Below, one piece after another: positions 59,611 through 64,000 of a stretch of 64,000 nucleotides of DNA. How positions within the stretch are numbered: position 1 is the first letter of the stretch; the number at the start of each line of letters is the position of its first letter. The notes beneath the pieces are model-generated. The model worked only from the letters and a program-made list of their open reading frames with translations, was not told the origin of the DNA and did no database searches. The position numbers and the translations under genes are program-made. This DNA comes from Eledone cirrhosa (Eukaryota; Mollusca; Cephalopoda; Octopoda; Eledonidae), in NCBI GenBank assembly GCA_964016885.1, contig OZ024743.1, forward strand, positions 349,351,700 through 349,415,699, written 5' to 3'.

Positions 59611-61639
59611 GTTGAAAAGGAGTGGAAAAGATGGGAAAGACCACTTTCCTTACTTCTCGTAGGGGAAGGACGGTTTTTCCATCCTTTTCACTGCTTGTGG
59701 CCTCCTCAGGAAGGATGTCCTTATAAATCCTCCTGGAGAGTGCTTGTCGGAAGTCTCCGATGTCTTTGGGGAATTTTTGTTTTAGTGTCATGTACGTTTT
59801 CTGTGTGATGCGAGTGATTTGTATGTGTGGAGGTGGTGTGAATTTTTGGGTTGTTGTGTAGTCTTTTTCTGTGATGCTGGTGTTGTGTTGGATGTAGTGC
59901 AATAATTGCTTGTTGTTCAAATTTAATGCTGTGTAGTGTGTATCGTTTTCGTTGTTTTGTTTTGTTTGCGTTTGTTGTGGGTTTGTTTCTGTTTCGCATT
60001 TTGGTGACTTTTGTGGTGTAGGTGATGGTGGTGTTGGAGTTAATGATGGTGATGATGTTGGTGTTTGGGTTGATGGGGTTGGTGATGCTGGTGTGGATGG
60101 TGGCATATCTGTCCTAACTTTTTTGTTTCTTAGTTTATTAGTTTCCCTCTGTATTTTGTTTTTGGAGGGGGAAGGAAGAGAATTTTTTCTTTTTTGGTTT
60201 CTTTTTTTTTTTCGGATATCATTTCCCACTCCTCGTCGTCACAATCTGTCTCCAGTTGTGATAGGCCGGGGAGAGGAAAATCCTCCACAGCCGTTAGTTT
60301 TGGTTGTGGTGTGGTGGATGGTGTAGGCGCTGGTGCTAGTTCTGAAGCGTTGGGTGGTGGTGGTGGTGTTGGTTTTGCTGGTGGTGGTAGTGGTGTTGGT
60401 TTTGCTACTGTTGCTGGGGTTGTTGCTGTTATAGTTGCTTCTGTTGTTGTTGCTACAGTTGTTGCTGGCATCTCTGCTACTGGTGGTGTTGATGGTTGTT
60501 TCACTGGGGTGGGTAGGAGAAGTGGCCTCAACCTTTTAGCCTGAGGGCAGAAAGCCTTTAGGTGGGTTCCTTCACCACAAACGACACACCTAGGTCTTCT
60601 GCTCTCGACAATTACCGTGAGGTGGCTGCCGTCAGTGAGGTCTATTACCTCTGGGATCTCCTCAATGCTTTTTTGGTCCGCTTGGATCAGGAGCTCCATC
60701 CCAGATCCGGACCAGTTTTCCTGCTTTTCTTTTGCTATTGTTATTATTTTCGTGTTGGCCTCGATGCCGGCGAGGACAGCCGCTATTAGCCAGGGAATTT
60801 CGATGGCCGGTGGAACGTGGGTCACCCTGATCTTTACGAGTCTCTGGCCACAATAGCTTGGGACGAGTGTGAAGTCGTCACTTTTTAATGGGGCCATGGA
60901 GTGTTCTCTAGCCTCCTCTGGTGTTTCAAAGAACACATCCACGGTTCCATACTTTTGCCCACGTCTGATGTGGGTTTTTCTTGCCCACACATGTCCCAAA
61001 GCTTTTTGGATTTGGGACTCGGATGCCCGTTCCACTCGGCGCGATTTTACATTTATTGTTCGATACGACACGGTGCATAGGCGCCGATGCTCCATTTTAT
61101 TAGGTGGGGGGGGCTGACCCTGTACCCATCTTTCTTTACCATTTGTTTGGCATTTTCTAAATCTTCTTGAGTTACGGTAAATGCTTCGAATTGTTTTGCT
61201 ACTCTGGCGAAACTGAGGGGGGGGGGTTTATAATGTCATTGTTGTTGTTGTTGCTATCGTTAATATTAATTTCAGTTTCAGTTGTGGTGGTGACGTCAGT
61301 CGTCTTTGGTGGGGAAGAGTCCATTTTGCTTGATTTCATTTCGACATCACGAGTTAATTTATTTTTTTCTTCTTTTGTTTCTGTTGTCGCGGTGGTGGTG
61401 GTGGTGGTGGTGGTGGTGGTGGTTGTCGCGGTGGTGGTGGTGGTGGAGGCTTTAACACCTGCAGTCATTGGTAATGGCGGGAAATGAATGTCTGCCTGAG
61501 ACAAATTTAAAATATTGCTACTGCTTATATTTTGTTTTGTGTTGGCAAACGTAGTAACATTTACAATGGTGGTGTCGGTGTGAGGTGTTATTTTGTGAGG
61601 AAGGCTTTCAGCTGCTTCGTGCAGAGGTGAAGTAGCCAT
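59573..61639 (-). pseudogene. Tx1-like LINE ORF1, RNA-binding protein, three homopolymer frameshifts
   Basis: Likely start ATG 61639 (MATSPLHEAAESLPHKIT), Thr-rich near residues 65-85. The frame shifts at a C9 run (61213-61221), continues as FARVAKQFEAFTVTQEDLEN, shifts at a C8 run (61104-61111), then runs from 61095 through QKALGHVWARK, KYGTVDVFFETPEEAREH, GMELLIQADQKSIEE and the zinc knuckle RPRCVVCGEGTHLKAFCPQ. A Pro/Thr-rich linker follows. It shifts again at an A11 run (near 60206-60216) into NSLPSPSKNKIQRETNKLRN and ends HKSA at 59573. Sequencing or assembly error at homopolymers, true mutation, or frameshifting are all possible. Confidence 0.75.
61370..61448. repeat. (GGT)n within LINE ORF1
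   Basis: ACC repeats on the coding strand give the poly-Thr stretch of ORF1. GGT on the plus strand. Confidence 0.9.
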
Positions 61640-61848
61640 TTTTTTTCAAATAAATTTTTTGATAATAATAAAAGTTAAAATTTTTGGCACAAGGCCCCAA
61701 TCTTTTTAGGTGTCCTTTTCGGAAAACAATGTATGTGTGCTTATAAACAGTTAACAATAAAATTTTCCATAAATGGCAATTTTTAAACAAACGGAAATAA
61801 CAAACCTTTGCGGAGCTCACGATAATACGATTTCCTACGTAGGTCACC
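61640..61848 (-). promoter_or_regulatory. Tx1-like LINE 5' UTR, putative internal promoter
   Basis: About 210 bp between the (TAA)n array and the ORF1 ATG. LINEs carry their promoter downstream of the transcription start, so it should lie here, but I see no specific element that proves it. Confidence 0.4.
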
Positions 61849-61892
<44 letters not shown>

Positions 61893-61955
61893 AACTGCTA
61901 CTACTACTACTCCTACTACTACTACTTCTGCTGCTCGTGATGCTACTACTACTAC
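61849..61955. repeat. (TAA)n-(TAC)n microsatellite
   Basis: TAA units to 61891, then a CTACTACT-type repeat to 61955. Mirrors the TAC-TAA array at 53.65-53.76 kb. Confidence 0.95.
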
Positions 61956-62245
61956 TTGCAGAAACAATACGATAACGTCACAAATCTCTCACAATTATGT
62001 GTTAGCTATGTAAAGTTATCCATCCTTTGTCTTTCTGTCTGTTTGTCGAGTTCTCTTCATAATAGTTTTGAAATATTCGCAACAAAGTATAAGAATGTCA
62101 TACCTTTTATTTCAGTCTTGATTTACAGCCATTGCTGTGTTCATCTGTCAAAGATAGGGGCCATTATTGTTATATACCCTTAACACTCAGTACATATCTC
62201 CCCATCGCACATAGACATTACACATATACAATCACATATGCCATC
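61956..62245. other. unassigned sequence
   Basis: No gene or repeat recognised. Confidence 0.4.
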
Positions 62246-62249
62246 ATAA

Positions 62250-62433
62250 TGCTTCTTCTTCTTCTTCTTCTTCTTCTTCTTCTTCTTCTTCTTCTTCTTC
62301 TTCTTCTTCTTCTTCTTCTTCTTCTTCTTCTTCTTCTTCTTCTTCTTCTTCTTCTTCTTCTTCTTCTTCTTCGTCTTCTTCTTCTTCTTCTTCTTCTTCT
62401 TCTTCTTCTTCTTCTTCTTCTTCTTCTTCTTCT
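62250..62433. repeat. (TTC)n microsatellite, about 185 bp
   Basis: A nearly pure TTC array with a single CGTC interruption. Poly-Leu and poly-Glu frames are artefacts. Confidence 0.95.
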
Positions 62434-62640
62434 ACAATTGCTCTTGGGATATTAATTATGGTGATGTGGGTAGTGTTGGTCATGTTGTTGCTGATGATGA
62501 CGACGACAACAAGGATGATGATGATGATGATTACTCACGTCACTGCCAACAACCACACATGAAATGTAAACAGGTTTTACGTCTCTTATTTGATATTATT
62601 TTCTTTATTTGTCTGACTGATATTTGTTTTTTCTTGTGAG
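62434..62640. other. GAT/GTT-rich unassigned sequence
   Basis: gatgatgatgatg near 62515. No gene. Confidence 0.45.
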
Positions 62641-62689
62641 TTTTCGAGATATTCTAGAAGGGTAGGAGTGGACAAAGGTTGAGTGAATG

Positions 62690-63000
62690 TTTAAGAAGAT
62701 TGCTTTGCAATCATTTGGTCCCATGCTGGATCCCACTTCGTGGCATTTTGACCATTTACCATAGCCTCGGATCGATGCCTGACTTCTGTGTAAAATTGGG
62801 TAGAACAAATCTGTGTGAAACCCATCAAAAGAACTGTAACTGCGATTCAATTGCTCAGTCATTTCACAAACTGAATCTGATTGTGAATTACTTTGCGTGC
62901 ACAACTGTCTGTAGAATGATCAGTTATTTGCCCATAAATTTCATGAGCAAACTTTTCCGTTGATCAATCAAGTGCAACACATGATCTTGGTTTTCTATGC
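62690..63000 (+). repeat. diverged second-type SINE
   Basis: gattgctttgcaatcatttg, a B-box-like gctggatcccac (62728), accatagcctcgg, tgtgtaaaattgggtag and then the module shared with 49.87-50.02 kb (aatttcatgagcaaactttt, cgttgatcaatc). The gcctcgg..tggat..ggtag.c order is that of common octopus SINEs. Confidence 0.6.
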
Positions 63001-63790
63001 AGTGCATTGATAGTTGGAATTGGGTAGGAAGCTGACATTTGTCTTAACCCACTTTTATTTTTTAACATGTTATTGGACGATCTCACATCTTTGATATATG
63101 TGTCCGTCATCTTCTTTCCATAATATTGCTAAATTAATATTTTGACTACATTAGAATAACTTTTCATTAATTAAAATCAAATTTCAAAGCGATAAGACCT
63201 GAACGTTTTGCTCTGGTGGATCCCCACACTCTGAAGTAGGGAATTTTATGTCTCGAAATATTAGGACAAAAAGCAAAATAATAATAAATTCCAGGTAATA
63301 GAAACTGTTTAATTGCTTTCATTGAAACTAAATTTTACCTCTATTTTTGCATTGTCTTAGCCTTCTTAAAACATATCATTTTCTACATTTTACGAATTTT
63401 CATTACTTTAGCTTCTAAGGTTGACAAGATTGATAATTACTTCATTTGAATCCTAAAATTACAGCAATAAAGTTAAATATGACTATGTTGGTAAAGATTG
63501 TTTTGAGGCTTTCACAGTCTGCGTCATTCAAGCATATTCTTTCTTTGACTTGTTCATTTATATAAATTTCTAGCAGTTCTTTAAACGTGTTCTAAGTGTT
63601 GTTGATATTGTCAGCTGCAGTACTCCGGTCAAAAGGTTTTTGCACACCAAGTAAATTAGATAGAGAGCTTTTGACGGAACCACTCTTTTTTCGTTCGTGA
63701 TTTGCTTAATTTGTTTTTATGATTGTTATGATTGTCCATGTAACGGTTTTAACGCCTCTAAAAATGTATTTATTTCATTAACGTTGCGTA
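63001..63790. other. unassigned sequence
   Basis: About 0.8 kb, AT-rich, no gene motifs. Confidence 0.4.
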
Positions 63791-63807
63791 TCCCTACTCT
63801 ACTAAAT

Positions 63808-63867
63808 ATCAACATATATACATACACACACATATGTACATATATGCATATGTATATGCATATATAC

Positions 63868-63911
<44 letters not shown>

Positions 63912-64000
63912 ATATGTGTGTGTGTGGGGTGTTGTATACAAGTATAAGTACATACACATACACACACACACATATATATATATATACATATATATATATA
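63808..64000. repeat. TA/CA/TG compound microsatellite
   Basis: Alternating CATA, TATA and CACA units to the window end. Confidence 0.9.

Larger units (their letters stand above)
55945..61848 (-). mobile_element. nearly full-length Tx1-like LINE
   Basis: Bounded by (TAA)n on both sides (55908-55944 and 61849-61891), consistent with insertion into, and duplication of, a TAA array. In minus-strand order: 5' UTR 61848-61640, ORF1 61639-59573, ORF2 59610-56194 (38 bp overlap), 3' UTR with AATAAA at 55962-55957. ORF2 has no internal stop. ORF1 shifts frame only at homopolymers. It is the youngest of four copies here (A 6.3-10.4, B 10.4-11.7, C 36.9-40.3 kb). The clade call rests on ORF1 zinc knuckle, RT motif wording and C-terminal CCHC. 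Confidence 0.88.

Noticed and set aside
60194..60544. Gly/Val-rich plus-strand frame
   Set aside because: Antisense of the Pro/Thr-rich linker of LINE ORF1.

Overview
The window looks like cephalopod, most likely octopus, nuclear DNA. The indications are: long (TA)n tracts in almost every region; tRNA-derived SINEs whose 3' half carries the motif AATAAAGTACCAGTAA; Tx1-like, R4/Dong-like and RTE-like LINEs; and many Penelope-like elements (PLEs). I see no host gene I can defend. Nearly all coding signal is retroelement-derived. The organism assignment is inference from repeat types I recognise, not a database match.

Layout. 0.2-1.4 kb: (TA)n and a PLE GIY-YIG tail. 2.1-2.9 kb: a foldback element and an old PLE terminal repeat. 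3.2-5.6 kb: a second PLE family, made of 0.5 kb inverted arms around a broken GIY-YIG tail. 5.6-6.2 kb: a LINE tail and a composite SINE. 6.3-11.7 kb: two decayed Tx1-like LINEs in series. 11.7-12.3 kb: a polypurine tract. 12.6-14.9 kb: a third PLE family with inverted terminal repeats and an RT/GIY-YIG reading frame broken by one stop. 15-17.3 kb: (TA)n and inverted repeats. 17.8-18.8 kb: a degenerate 12-bp minisatellite open on both strands. 19.6-26 kb: SINE, LINE remnants, a 0.3 kb-arm inverted repeat and a nuclease-like retroelement fragment. 26-30 kb: palindromes and PLE repeats. 30-36 kb: simple repeats and palindromes. 36.9-40.3 kb: a third decayed Tx1-like copy. 40.4-49.6 kb: palindromes, PLE-type repeats and microsatellites. 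49.8-51.9 kb: an RTE-like LINE with a 5' inversion. 53.6-55.9 kb: two R4/Dong-like tails, each following a (TAA)n array. 55.9-61.85 kb: a nearly full-length Tx1-like LINE on the minus strand with an intact 1138-residue ORF2. 61.9-64 kb: (TTC)n, a SINE and unassigned sequence.

The most interesting signal is not a protein. At least four unrelated terminal-repeat families fold into type I hammerhead ribozyme motifs (CUGANGA, stem II, GAAA, a short stem III, then UH). In four of them the sequence between GAAA and UH is a perfect palindrome (UGCA, CUAG, CGAUCG, UACGUA). A palindrome that short cannot close on itself, so these ribozymes probably act as dimers. Hammerheads in PLEs are established knowledge. 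The number of families in one 64 kb window, their pairing as inverted arms, and their position next to (TA)n tracts are what deserve a second look.
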